From positions 1 to 64,000 of the forward strand of contig KL647312.1 of the NCBI GenBank assembly GCA_000727475.1: a DNA stretch of 64,000 bases. The letters are read 5' to 3'. The notes beneath the pieces were generated by a model. That model worked only from the letters and a program-made list of their open reading frames with translations. It did not search any database and had not been told where the DNA came from. Shown here in pieces: positions 52,051-64,000 of the stretch. A program made the position numbers and the translations under genes. The stretch is from Sarcocystis neurona (lineage: Eukaryota; Apicomplexa; Conoidasida; Eucoccidiorida; Sarcocystidae). How positions within the stretch are numbered: position 1 is the first letter of the stretch; each line of letters begins with the position of its first letter.

Positions 52051-54659
52051 TACAGCGACAGGAAGGAGAGCAGAAGGAAAGGATTCGTAGGAAACGACGA
52101 GCACCGCAGACGAGTAGCAGCATCATCCGGAAGAAGACGCAGAGAGAAGTGAGAAATCAAGCGAGGGGCAGAAACGAATCGTTAGCAAGTGGCAAGCCCA
52201 CTGCGCTGGTGTTTCCTATTCTGACTACCATTTCGAATTTTGAAATTGTTGGTAGGGTGGAATTTAACAAAGCGCTGAAGCCATATGCTGCTGGAGTGGC
52301 AATGAGCAGCGCAGACGTCGGCATGCATGCACCAGCACCTACGCGCAGCAGCAGAATAGACATGCAGCAGCCCCACACAGACGCTCCCAAAACGACGACC
52401 GAGACAAAGTGGAAAAGAATAAGAAAACGACGGGTCGAAGAAGCAACGACACACACACAGAGACGGTGATCCAGAGCAGCCGAACACCACCGCAGGAGCT
52501 CCTTATGTGTATGAGATATGTTCGTCTTCGACGTCTACGTGATAAGTCCAGGTGAAGTTTACGACTGTTCACGGTAGACTCACGTTAGTGTACATACACA
52601 CACGTTTTCGCCCAGTATCCACACCAGATCGTCTTGCACACGTGTAGACATAAACGTACTACCTCCTTCTCCTGTGTACACCTACAAATCTATATACGCA
52701 GTTCTACACTTCTACGCTGCGAGAAAGGAGACGGAGACAGACAGCAAAACAGTGGACTTGTTCACGTCACCCACGTGTTAGTCAACCTCCTAGCAATTCC
52801 CTCTCCCCCTCCTTGCGCCTATCAACAAACTATTCACGGGCGCACACCACCCCATACGAAGACACAGACGCACGTCAACGTAGTGCTGCAACCTATCAAG
52901 CACAACACGCGGACAGAGACATACATATATATATATATATGTGGGCATATGCATACGCAAAAATCGAGCTGTGTTCTACACATACGGACCTGCTGCTGCG
53001 GCTGCAGAGGAAGAAGAAACCCTCCGTTGTATTTGTGTACGCAGGCGCTGTTGAATAGGTAATGCGTGGCCAACCCCCACAGATCATCCCGTCTACTGCG
53101 TAAGTATCCAACAAGAAGGAAGCACCAGCAGCAGAAAAAAGAAATACATCTATAACAAACGTTAGCCGCCAAAGACAACGAAGGACGTCGACACCTCGCG
53201 AAATACATCAGTACATACACAGACGTGTATTTCCATGTATATACGCAAGCGGGCAAGTATTTCCTTGTTGCACGGACACCTACGTGCCTTCATTCATTTC
53301 CCCACACGAGTGAACCGACGCAACAGTTTCAAGTACTCGCGCGGACAGCAAAACGCAACGCGCACACAAGCCTACGACGTGCTCATCTACCGGTCATCTA
53401 CCGTACACGTATATACATATATAGAGAGAGAGACAGATAGATAGGTGGAGAGGTTGAAGTATGCGTACACGTGTAGACACAAAAGACATGTGCTACTCAT
53501 TTGTAAGTCAGGGATGTAATACGTGTGTGTACGTATATTTCATATATATAGATAGATAGATACATACATACATACGTACACGTGTGTTTACATACGGGCC
53601 CACTGGTATATATAGAGTTACATGCATAGATATATATAGGTATGCACGTGTACTCCTACGTACGGCTCTGTAGAGCTGCACACAGAAGGCAGCCACCACA
53701 CATGCGAGGGTGCCGCGGACACGTGGATAATACCAACAGAAGGCGCATGCACTGGGCAAAATCCGGTCACCGGTTTATATCTGCCAAACTTTCTTCTATT
53801 GACAGCGATGCTGTGTAGAGATAATCTTTGTAGAAATGGGCAGTGTTTGTCTCAGCAGCTCTGTCCACGCGAGTCTACGACCACCCATGCAAACGAATGC
53901 ATTCGGATGTACGTGCACCTCCGTTTTTGAACCTCCCTACGGATCGAGAGGCAGGAGGGCAGTGAGAGAGGAAGTCAGAGAGAGTTACACACGTACACGT
54001 AAATATATATATACATACATTTGTACGCGTAGATGGAAAGAAAGAGACAGAGTGGAGAACACAGGGAAAAGGTTAACTATATACACACGTACGCTGATCT
54101 ACTGTACACATAGATACACGTACATGTATGTACACGCGAAATGAAAGCAGGAACGCGACAGAGAGGGAGGCAGACTTGAAACGGTTGTGGCAGACGGAAG
54201 CGGAAGGGCTCTCGGATGCTTTTAGCGGAGAACCTATCGAGCAAGACCAGCAGCAGGGGGGATTTTGACATACAGACTTACACCAGCCGAAGTGAGAAGA
54301 ACAAAAAAAGTGACGAGTGACACGTCGAAGGAGGACGGCACGAAGAATTAGACGAGAGAACAACGGGGAACGAACCAGGGAAAAAGCACAGACGCAACCA
54401 TCAAACGAAGGGAAGAAGACGAACAGCAGGAAGAAGGAGCACCATCACCAGCGGCGCGTGGCCACCAGAAGCAGTAACAGCAGGGTAGTAGTAAAGCGGC
54501 CGCAGGATAGCCGTGCAGCAGCACAGATGTTGGACGAGGAGGCGCGGCAGGGGACAGCATCGCATACAGGCAGTGACACAGGCATACATTGATGATTCCA
54601 AGATTTTGACAGAAGCGTATGTGAAGAGGAGTAGTAGCAGGAGAGCCGATGCCCCAGTA

Positions 54660-54680
54660 TACACACACACACACACACGT
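54660..54680. repeat. CA dinucleotide tract
   Basis: Pure ACACACAC run on the plus strand. Comparable runs occur near 55160 and 60680, whereas 12-38 kb has the complementary GT runs on the plus strand. Confidence 0.9.
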
Positions 54681-57600
54681 AGAGAGAGAGATAGATCAAT
54701 AGGACAGATACAGAGCAGCAGGAGCAGCAAACGTGGGGAGAGAGAGAAGAAAGGGAATTCACCGGACGAAAGGGACGGAGGAGGGCGAGGCAGCAGGGTT
54801 ACGAGGGACGTTTTTGTCCGGGAGGCACATGCAGAAACACACACAAACACAAAAGAATACACACACGGACATTTTTCTGTGTCCTCGTTGCCCATACACA
54901 CACCCGCACACGTCCGCGACACGGTCACTACACGGCGTCAACGTGGGGGGACCCAACCGCCTCTCCCCAGCGGTGTAGCGGCAGCGGTAACGTACACGTG
55001 CGTTACATCTACGTAGCAGCAGTACTCCGCGACAATGATTTTAACACACACACAGGGACTCGTATGTCACACCCGGGCGCGCAAAACAAAGACAGGCACA
55101 TGGGTACACGGATGAGAGACAGAGAGACAAGGAGAAACAACGAAACAAAACCAGAGAAACACACACACACACACGCACACACATGTGAACACATACACGA
55201 ACACAGAGAGGGGGACGCAAATTTTAGAAGCGGCCTCACATCCATACATGCAGGCACGTACGTGCCCCCCTCGGTCAGGTGGCAGGCCTCGGGGACGACG
55301 CAGCAGCGTCGGCACTGCAAAGGGTACACAAGAACTCATCTCCACATACATGACTGCAGTAATACCAACACATAAAGAATCTCACGCGAGCGCACATACA
55401 CAGGCCGTGAGTATCAGGCACGTGATGTTCCCATGATAGATAGTCTTTCTTGTTTCTCTGCACATGTAGAGGATGCGAGTATCGAGCAGCTAGATGTCTC
55501 ATTACAAATAGTTCTTCTTGTTTCTCTTGATTTCCACACAGCCCGACCTGTATACGAGAAAATGGATACGGACACAACAGTCCGGGCTGCAAATATTGAC
55601 GTCGTTGAATATTTATAGCTCTGCAGCCACCAAGAGAGAGTCCATATCTCTCTGCGAATATCACACCGGCATACATATTGGCGCAGTCACCTGCGCGTGC
55701 ACAGACGTGTATACAGATATATATAATTTGTCCCGTCGTACGCAGAGGTTTTTCGCACAGGCGGGTGTACGTACACCTGCTACGCGCCGACCGCTCGAGT
55801 CCAGTCCTGCAGACTGAGGGACGCGCATACGTGTGCGTGTTTGTGTATGTGTGTATGTGTTCATATGAGGTTGCGGGCTATTTAGAGAATGTCTGCATGC
55901 TGAAGAAGTGCTGCCTTTTCTCTCTCTGCAGAGCAGGTTCGCAAAAGCTACCCTACATACATATATGCCAGTCATAACTCGTGCGTGTACACAGAGAAAG
56001 AGGAAGAGAAAAAAAGAAGAGACAAGGGCTTCGAATGCCGTAAGTGTGTGTGTACTCGTGCAAGTATACGTACTTAGACATGGGACGCGTGTGGGCGTGT
56101 TTATATAGTGATGTAGAGACGAACAGAAAAAGAGACAACGAATACCCACGGGCAAGCGGGCGACAACACACGTGCGCGCGTCCGTTTCCTCTGACAAAAT
56201 GGGGACGCATACGGCTCCAGAGGCATCAACATACACGTACACATATATATACATATTTGAGAGGCGCATACATACACGTATATAGTATATGTACACACAC
56301 GAGAAGCATATATACACACGTACACATATATATACATATATGAGAGGCACATACACATACGTATACATGTACACATATGAGAGGTATATACATACATGTC
56401 CATACACATACACATATACGAGAGGCATGTACATACATGCGCATACATATATATATGTACCTGTAAGTATACAAGAGTGTACACTAAGACGGTATGTATA
56501 GGTATACATGTAAGGAGGTGTACATTCCGCAGATACACGTTTATACATACGAAAACGTCTCTACCCGCATGTTCTGTATGTACGCGTCCAATACTGGCAG
56601 GTGTAATGGGTGGCAGTATAAATGTATGTGCATATGTGTGATGCTGCCCTCTGTGCGATGCGGTGACCGCGGTCTGGCTTAAAGTTGCTTCTTTATTTCT
56701 CGTGCGGATGAAGCCAAGGACGTCCAGAGAGACCCTGTCGTTTCGGGAAGAAGAGAAGCAGCGGAGACGGCGGGGAAGACGCGGCGAGACGGGCACGGAA
56801 GAAGAAAAGGTCGCGCAGAAGTTTGCAGGAGACGCAGCGTGAGGAAAACTCAGCGAGGAAGACGAAACGGAAGAGGGAAGGAACTCGGGGCGAAAGAGAG
56901 GAAAACGTAGAAGAGACACACGGAGAAGTGCAGAAGAAGAGGGACGACACGGGGCGCAGCGGTCTTCAGAAATGCAGCAAGAGGCGGACGGGGAAAAGAA
57001 GAAACACGTAGTAACGGAGAAATGAGAGAGACAGGGAGACACAGCAAAGCGCGGGTGATCACCGTCCAGCAGATAACGACCGGTGAACGGCTTCGAGAAT
57101 AAAAAAAAAGTGCAGACACACAGACAGAGGCACACACACAGTGGGAGGAGGAGACGGCGGCAGGCGGCGAGAAGGACCGACGAAGAAAAGACAGAAGAGT
57201 CACCGAGGAAAACCGCCAGGAGGACGAATGTGAGACAGCGAAGCAGACGGAGAAGAAGGGGATGACAGCAACGAAGAGAACGCGCAGCACAAAACAGCGG
57301 CAAATGAAAAAAAAACCGCCTACAGACTGACGCCCAGACACGCGGCGTTGTACTCCACCATGAACATCCTTCACTGTTGCTCTAACACATATCACAGCGT
57401 AGACGTTTTGATGGGGAGCCCTATATTTACGCAAACAAAAATATACGCATACGTATTCGTATCCATATACATACATATATATGTTATGTACGTGTGTCTA
57501 TATATATATATATATATGTGTACATCCGCATATATATACATATATATATATATGTACATGTATACATATATGTATACCTACATATATATACGTACGCATA

Positions 57601-58677
57601 TACAGATATATGGATGCATATGTGTATATATGTACATATATATATATATATGTGTGTGCATCCGTATATATATATATATATAGATATAGATATACATACG
57701 TGTGTACATATATGTATATCTGCACACGCACATGTATTTCCCAGTAGAGAGGTACAAGTACGTACGTACATACACAGAGAGAAGATGAAGGTGTCCCACG
57801 TCGTGACACATGGATCGTCAGCAGGTCGAGACGAGAAGAGGTGAGGAAAACGGCGGACTGACAGCCGGAGTACGAAGAAATTTCAACGGCTGCAGGTGTG
57901 CATCGGACGGAAAGAGGACGTGCTGCGCGATGACGCGCAGTGGACGACATGAGAAGAAACGGTGCGGTGTCTGCACGGCAGCATCGATGAAGGACAGAGA
58001 ACAGGACGAAGAAAAGAAAAAGAAGAGGAAGGGGGAGCAAGGAATGACTCTGCTGCGGAATCGTCAAAGAAAAAAGTGCAGAGCTTCTTCACAAAAGACG
58101 GACGGCTACTTAACAGACCGCCTTTTCTTGAATCGCACGTGGCAACAGAGAACGACGAAGAAAAAAGATGGGCACGAGCGGTGTGCTCCGAAGACAGCAG
58201 CTCTCTCTCCTGTGTGCAAAAGTTCGACGGAGAGGAGCCGAGTCAGGAAGCGGTTTCGTTCTAACGGGCAGCGCCACGGGCAGGAGAAGAAATATAGAAG
58301 AAAAAAAAGAAGACGGGGAGGACGGAGCAGGAGAAGCAGCAAAAGAGCATGAGAGGAATATTACGGAAGAGAGAGACGAAGAGACACGAAGTTTTCGACT
58401 GCCTTGTGCGTCTTCTCCGTGTCGTGAGAGGCGGTCTTCAGTGATGTGCGCACGCGCAAGAAAAAAAAGAAGAGGGGTCAACTTGAAGAAGAAGTGCCAA
58501 AGAAGAAGAAGATACGACTACGAAGCAAAAAGGGAGTTCCTGCTGGGTATATGTGTTGTGTGTGTGTGTGTGTATGCTGCACGTACTGTTGAGTTAACGT
58601 TAACATGCATTGGTACTCTTCCATAAACGAGACGAGCCACTGGCGAGCGGGAGAGGCCCCTTCTGTTGACAAACACA

Positions 58678-59090
58678 TCACCACCCCACCACCGGAGAAG
58701 AGGAAGAAGCCAAAAGCTTTAAGAGACGAAGGAAAAACGACATCCGTAGGGGACGGAGAAGAAGAAGTGGTGGACGCGAACATTCCGCGACCAGCGGAGG
58801 AGACGAAGAAGCGAAAAATGTTGAGAAACGAAGGCAAAACGACACCCCGAAGGATGGAGGAGAATAATACGAAGAAGCGGTGGACGATAACACCCCACCA
58901 TCAGAGAAGAGGAAGACACGGTCAAAATCTTGAAGCAACGCAGCAAAAATGACACTCGGGCTGGGTAGGAGAGGAAGAAGCGGAAGTCCGGTGGATGAAA
59001 GGGGGCAGAAGCAGCAACAAAAATTTCCAACGAACGAAGGAAATGTGACACCCGGGGAGGACGGAGAAGAGCAACACGACGACACCTACG
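58678..59090. repeat. Purine-rich minisatellite, about four copies of 100-110 bp
   Basis: Diverged units begin near 58678, 58785, 58890 and 58990. They share a CCACCRNCRGAGRAG-like start, AACGAAGG and a GACRCCCSR...GGAGAAGAA segment. In the plus frame the repeats give LRDEGKTTSVGDGEEE, LRNEGKTTPRRMEEN and NEGNVTPGEDGEE, but the frame shifts between copies 2 and 4. Confidence 0.65.
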
Positions 59091-59630
59091 AAGAGGAGAC
59101 GAAGAAGATACACGTATATACAGGGACGTCGAAGGAAAGAGCCTTGCACGCCGTCAGCAGCACACGCGCTCCCAGTACCCCTCTGCAAATCCTCGCTTTG
59201 AGGCAATACACACGTTCGTCGGCCTATACCTAAATCTGATACATTTATATACACATACATATGTATACATATATATATAGATACCTGTGATCTGTTCTAT
59301 ATCTCGTGTAGTCACATATAATTACGGCAAAACATTTGTACACATATCTACAAATAAACCACACAAATCACGAACATCCGTCTTTCTCTCTCTTTCTGTA
59401 GATATATAGACACCCTCGATATGAACCGCAGGCGGTTCCACAGGAAAACTTCAACACGTACACACGAGGCGAGAGCGGAACATACGCACCGGAGAAAAGC
59501 GAATTTTTTGCATCTGGAGCGGAGATAGACACACGAAAAAGCACCTCACTTAATTTTGGCGTAAACCCAAATACTTCTTCTCTTCTCGTCTGCCTTTTTC
59601 TATACCGACGAATATATATATACATATTTT

Positions 59631-59750
59631 ATAATATGGACGCGTGCTCACATACTCCTACCACACCCTACATCTATACATAGGACGGCTATAATGTGGA
59701 CGCGCGCTCACATACTCCGACCACAACTACATCTATACATGTGAGGGCTA
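59631..59750. repeat. 60-bp tandem duplication
   Basis: ATAATATGGACGCG at 59631 and ATAATGTGGACGCG at 59691 start two copies that share GCTCACATACTC and CATCTATACAT. Confidence 0.85.
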
Positions 59751-62040
59751 AACGCAAGCAAACAGCAGGCACGTTCAACAGGTCTATGTCTCCCACCACG
59801 GGTATGTCACTCACCATCTCTTCTTGTTCGTTTTCCTTTTGCTTCTGCATTCTTGCTCTTTCTCCCTCTCCATGTACATATACCTACACGTCTACAGCCG
59901 CAGCTTAGTGACAACATTTCCTCCCTACACACGGACATATCTACACGTGTGCACCACCCATTTTTTTGTGTTCTGAGTTCCGATTCACGTGTTGATGCAC
60001 GCGCGTCTGACCGAGCGCTGTATTTACCGAGAGAACACTTTTCTTCTTCAAATGCAAACACAGAGAAAGATCAAATTGCAGGCGCGGTCACGCGCAAGAA
60101 AGTCATTACAGAGAATATGTTGTGATAAATCACCCAAGCGCAGAATAAACAACCCCACAGGCAGTTCACGTCTGAAACGAACTTGCCACACCTCCACAAA
60201 AATGAAGCAAAAAGGAAGCACAGTCTTTCTGCTCATATAACGCTCCCTCCGTTATCTCTCTCACAGTGTCTTTTGAACAGCACCGGAAACACAACTCCAT
60301 ACGCAACACAAAGGACATCGACATACATACTCCAAGTTCGAATATACACATATATATATAGTCCTGCAAGTGTATATATATATATATATGTGTACGCCCG
60401 GGCATGCATACGTGTCCATGTAAATGTATACGTGTATACACCCTCCTCCGAACAGGCGTGTATGTATGTACCCGCGTACATATATATATGCGTACACACA
60501 CGTACGTCTGCAGGTATCTCTTTATATACTCGGAGATGCCAGAAGCCCTAAAGATCCAGATAGGGGCCTCCCTCCTCCCTCTGTGTGTCCTCTACGCAAA
60601 CACGCACACACGTGTGTCGACACACGTCTACGAGACGTCTATAGATAGTTCAAAGCACGGCCGACCCCCCCCCCCCCGCCCGCACACACACACACACACA
60701 CAAGCACTCTTCTTTTCTCGTTCTTTTCCTGCCTTCACATACAAACATATACACGTATAAGAGGAAGCAATACAGGTATATGTATGTATATACATATACA
60801 TACATACATATGTGTGTATCGGTAGACACGTATAGAGGCACAGATGTAGACACAGACGAAAATGCGTACGCGTGTATATATATATATATGTATGTGTCGA
60901 CGTCGGGGTTGCTTCTCTTTCTACAAGGCCGCTTACCAAGAGAAGAAAGTTCGCTAGACGGAGAGAGAAGAGTCGAGCCGCTGGCGCTGGTGGCGAAAAG
61001 CTGCTTCAGATTTACCGAGCCGTCAGACGCTTGATCTTCCACGCGCATCGTTACAGGATTTCTGAGAAAACGCAAAACAACTTTGACACCGCGTAGAATA
61101 GTTTCAAACGGAGAGAAGCAGATAAACTCAGAGATAAGGAGAAAGACTATCGATGTTCCGACGTGCTTATAACGTTATTCAACACGTAATACACATGCGC
61201 TGGCGTGTAGAAACGTGTAAGCACGCAGGTAGAGGAAGAGACATATCTACTCCTAAAGGTCAATATACACATATGTATATAGGCAGGCGGGAGAGTTATC
61301 TACACACATCTATATTTGAGTACATACATATCCACATCCATACGTACAGCCTATCACATACAAAAATACATGTACACAGGCCCATACATATATGTATATA
61401 CATATATATATATACATGTTTATATATATACGCCGGCACAGAGGACAACGGGTCCGTAAACGTCTATATACAAGCACCACCCGTAAAAGGGGCACTTTTT
61501 CCTTATTTGTCTAGATAGGTACATGTGATGCTCTCTCTCCATACATATATAGATATACACATATATACATAGATATGCGTACCGACGTCCTGAGGTTATT
61601 GAACTACGTTTAAAGATACGCACAAAGTGTTAGTATTCATTTCCCTGAGTGTGCATTTCAACAGAGAATACGCACACATCAATATCGTACCTACACGAAT
61701 GATCCACATGTAATACTTGCATACATATATACATATATATCTATATATATGTATATCTGTGCATCCTAACTGATATTTGCGTATACGTATACATTGATAC
61801 TGGCGTGTATAGTTACATATTTGTGTATAGATAGATACAGATCTATACATAAGTCGACGTACGAACGGATATAACTTTTCTTTAGTAAATTTGTGTAGAA
61901 GCCTACGTAGACATTAGTGTGTCGCGCGCTTACGTGCGTGTAAGGTTGTACGGAAGAATTGCAGCAACAGAGCGCTGCGTGTGGTAGAAGCGCCGATACG
62001 AGGCGTTGGACCCGAAGTGGCGTGTGGCCACCCTGAAGAC

Positions 62041-62356
62041 ACGACAAAACGAGAGGGAAACCTGGAAGGCCGTGGACACCCGAGCAGAAATGACTCAGTA
62101 AAAACGCAAGAGAAAGGGTGAACGCTGATCAACAGTCTCGCAGGGACGAGAGAAGTGATTCACTGCTTCTCTTCGACACGAACACGTCTCGATTCTACAC
62201 GACAAAACGAGAGGAAAACCGGAAGGCCGTGAACAGCCAGGAGTGACTCAGTGAAAACGGGAGAGAAAGGGGGAACCCTAACGTGCATCCACGCGGGAAC
62301 GAGGAAAGGGACTCACTGCTTCTCCTCGATTCGACACGAACACGTCTCGATTCTAC
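62041..62356. repeat. 158-bp tandem duplication
   Basis: Copies 62041-62198 and 62199-62356 both begin ACGACAAAACGAGAGG and end AACACGTCTCGATTCTAC, with small indels and substitutions between. No coding role seen. Confidence 0.88.
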
Positions 62357-63622
62357 CAGAACCGACGTACGGACAAGCGTAAACATTAGCTGTGCCGCTC
62401 GTCAAACTCGAGTGTGTAGAGGCACTTGTGGAAAGGACGCTGCAGGGCACGTGTGCGGCATTGTGCAGCGCTTCACCGGTCTGCTAACAGATGCACGCGT
62501 TTTTCTTTCCGGTTGCGGACACGTAGAAAGCAAATTGTCTTCCGTTGTGAATCTGCGGTATGAGGCGTGGCAAAGCAATGCCGTAAGACGCCCCTTTCTA
62601 TGAAGAAAATGCGTACCAAGGCAGTATCTCTGTCAAAAACTAGGACACATCAAGCCATGTCTCGTGATGACACACGCGAAACGCATGATGTGCACATCAG
62701 CCTGTGGCTGCCTTTAGCGTGTGTGGTCCTGGTGTTAGGGGAGGATGAAATACGTATCTCCAGTAAAATGTCGCCAGCACTCGGGCACAGTGGTCCTCCA
62801 AATGTTTGTTTTGCCACTATCTCGCCAACAGCCCACCCCTGTGGGAGTTCCCCAGGCGGAGCGGAGTGCAGACGATCTCTCCGCGTTAGGCCGTAGCAGA
62901 AAGGGACAGCAGTTTTCAACCGTAAGATTTCTGCCGCTAGAACTGGGCAATCACACATATAAATGAGACACTACTACACGTACCAAGAGGACAGTAACTG
63001 GTTCGAACGTGTGCCCATTTGTAGGTTTGTTAGCAGTGTACAATATCAGGGCCCCGAACCAGTGGGGACACACGTCAAGAGAACAGTCTCCCCTCTGCGG
63101 CAAGAAAAAAAGTGATCGTGGCGCCTGAAACACCTTACCTGTACGCGGTGCGGAAGGTTCCGAACCTCATTGTGAGAAGTGGGGGCCGGGAGATACGACA
63201 CCTGCCGGAAAGAGACGTTTCTTCAAAACGAAGAAGAAAGGCCGAGTCACAGCGCGCGGGAACACGTACGCGGAGTTGCACGTCCTTAGGCGTTGATTCT
63301 GCGCACGCGCTAGACCAGCGCACACAAAACTCACCAACGATGCCACCTACACCGTAAAAATCTGGTGGAAGACTAGTGAGTGAACAATCCCATAACCCTC
63401 CACGGCGCTGTTCTGCAGCTGAACAGGTCTCACACATCACAAGTACTGTCATTTCTGTAATGTCCCCACGTCTCCGTTGCGTGAGCCGAGGCATGCGCGG
63501 GGTGCCAGACTACCGCGGCATTGGGCCCCGCTCCATCCGTGCTCCGGTTGGTCTTGGATAGAGGCTTGCTCTGGCAGAGATTAAGAAGAAACCCGTTTCG
63601 CACTGAGATGGGCGTCATCACT

Positions 63623-63768
63623 GTATGAGAGTCCTTATGCAACAGGGGGAATATGCTCGGATTTACCTCTGAAGGGTAACACGCTCAGAGCGCCTACGTA
63701 TGAGAGTACTTTCGCAAGACAAAGAATCTGCTCCGACGTACCTTTGAAGGTAACACGCTCAGTGCACA
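63623..63768. repeat. 75-bp tandem duplication
   Basis: Copies begin GTATGAGAGT at 63623 and 63698 and end in GGTAACACGCTCAG. About 80 percent similar by eye. Confidence 0.82.
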
Positions 63769-64000
63769 TAACGGGCAGAAAGCTCCGGGTTTTTTCCTGA
63801 CGAAACACGGTGTTGCGCGATGTACACGCCTTTGAGAAGGACCTCCTCTTTGTCTATGCAGGTATACGCTGTTTACCGAGAGACCCAGAACCGAAGAATA
63901 GACACACAGTTAATAGACCCCGTTCTGCTACCTTAAGACCTAACGGGGATTTTACAGAGAAAGAATGCTCTACTGCGTGCGTTACGGACCGGTGCCATGT

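Larger units (their letters stand above)
51531..64000. other. Repeat-rich region without a firmly recognised gene
   Basis: The plus strand is A/C- and purine-rich, with CA tracts (54660, 55160, 60680) and GA tracts. If transcribed it is probably from the minus strand, as 5' parts of the candidate gene at 50452-51530 or another gene. Exon-like pieces with good splice signals were seen at 52990-53096 (-), 54140-54267 (+ or -), 62470-62588 (+) and 63141-63230 (-), but they could not be chained or assigned. From about 62400 the sequence is low in microsatellites. Confidence 0.45.

Noticed and set aside
1..64000. CRISPR arrays, LTR retrotransposons, telomeric repeats and organellar insertions
   Set aside because: No spacer-repeat array, terminal repeat pair, reverse transcriptase or integrase motif, AAACCCT-type array, or recognisable mitochondrial cox/cob fragment was seen.

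Overview
The window looks like nuclear DNA of an apicomplexan, most likely a coccidian (Eimeria / Cystoisospora / Sarcocystis relatives). The basis is: widely spaced intron-rich eukaryotic genes; GT-AG introns with T-rich acceptors; start codons in an AAAATG-like context; very many TA, GT/CA and CAG/CTG microsatellites; and Ala/Gln/Glu-rich low-complexity insertions in otherwise conserved enzymes. The genus cannot be fixed from the sequence alone.

Four conserved genes can be reconstructed exon by exon. (1) 4609-7409 (+): gamma-glutamyl phosphate reductase (ProA/PRO2 type) in two exons joined across a GC-AG intron. (2) 11937-16215 (+): TRM112, the small zinc-binding methyltransferase activator, in four exons. 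(3) 19307-22328 (-): asparaginyl-tRNA synthetase in three exons, with a long N-terminal leader suggesting organelle targeting. (4) about 30046-47332 (+): UFD1, the CDC48/p97 cofactor, in at least nine exons separated by introns of up to 3 kb packed with repeats. TRM112 and AsnRS are convergent; AsnRS and UFD1 are divergent.

Layout: 1-4608 has no recognised gene; 4.6-7.4 kb proA; 7.4-11.9 kb repeats and featureless DNA; 11.9-16.2 kb TRM112; 16.2-19.3 kb convergent spacer; 19.3-22.3 kb AsnRS; 22.3-30 kb divergent spacer and possible UFD1 5' region; 30-47.3 kb UFD1; 47.3-64 kb repeat-rich DNA in which only a weak minus-strand gene (three phase-compatible exons, 50452-51530, family not recognised) could be assembled.

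The four genes are housekeeping functions (proline synthesis, methyltransferase activation for translation factors, tRNA and rRNA, Asn charging, ubiquitin-dependent extraction) and do not form an operon-like system. The most unusual signals are structural: the GC-AG intron, the very low coding density of UFD1, a switch of strand-asymmetric microsatellites near 48-50 kb that predicts convergent transcription beyond UFD1, tandem duplications with fixed periods, a recurring 14-bp palindrome and a local cluster of GCTAGC. No mobile element, CRISPR array, rRNA or tRNA could be supported.
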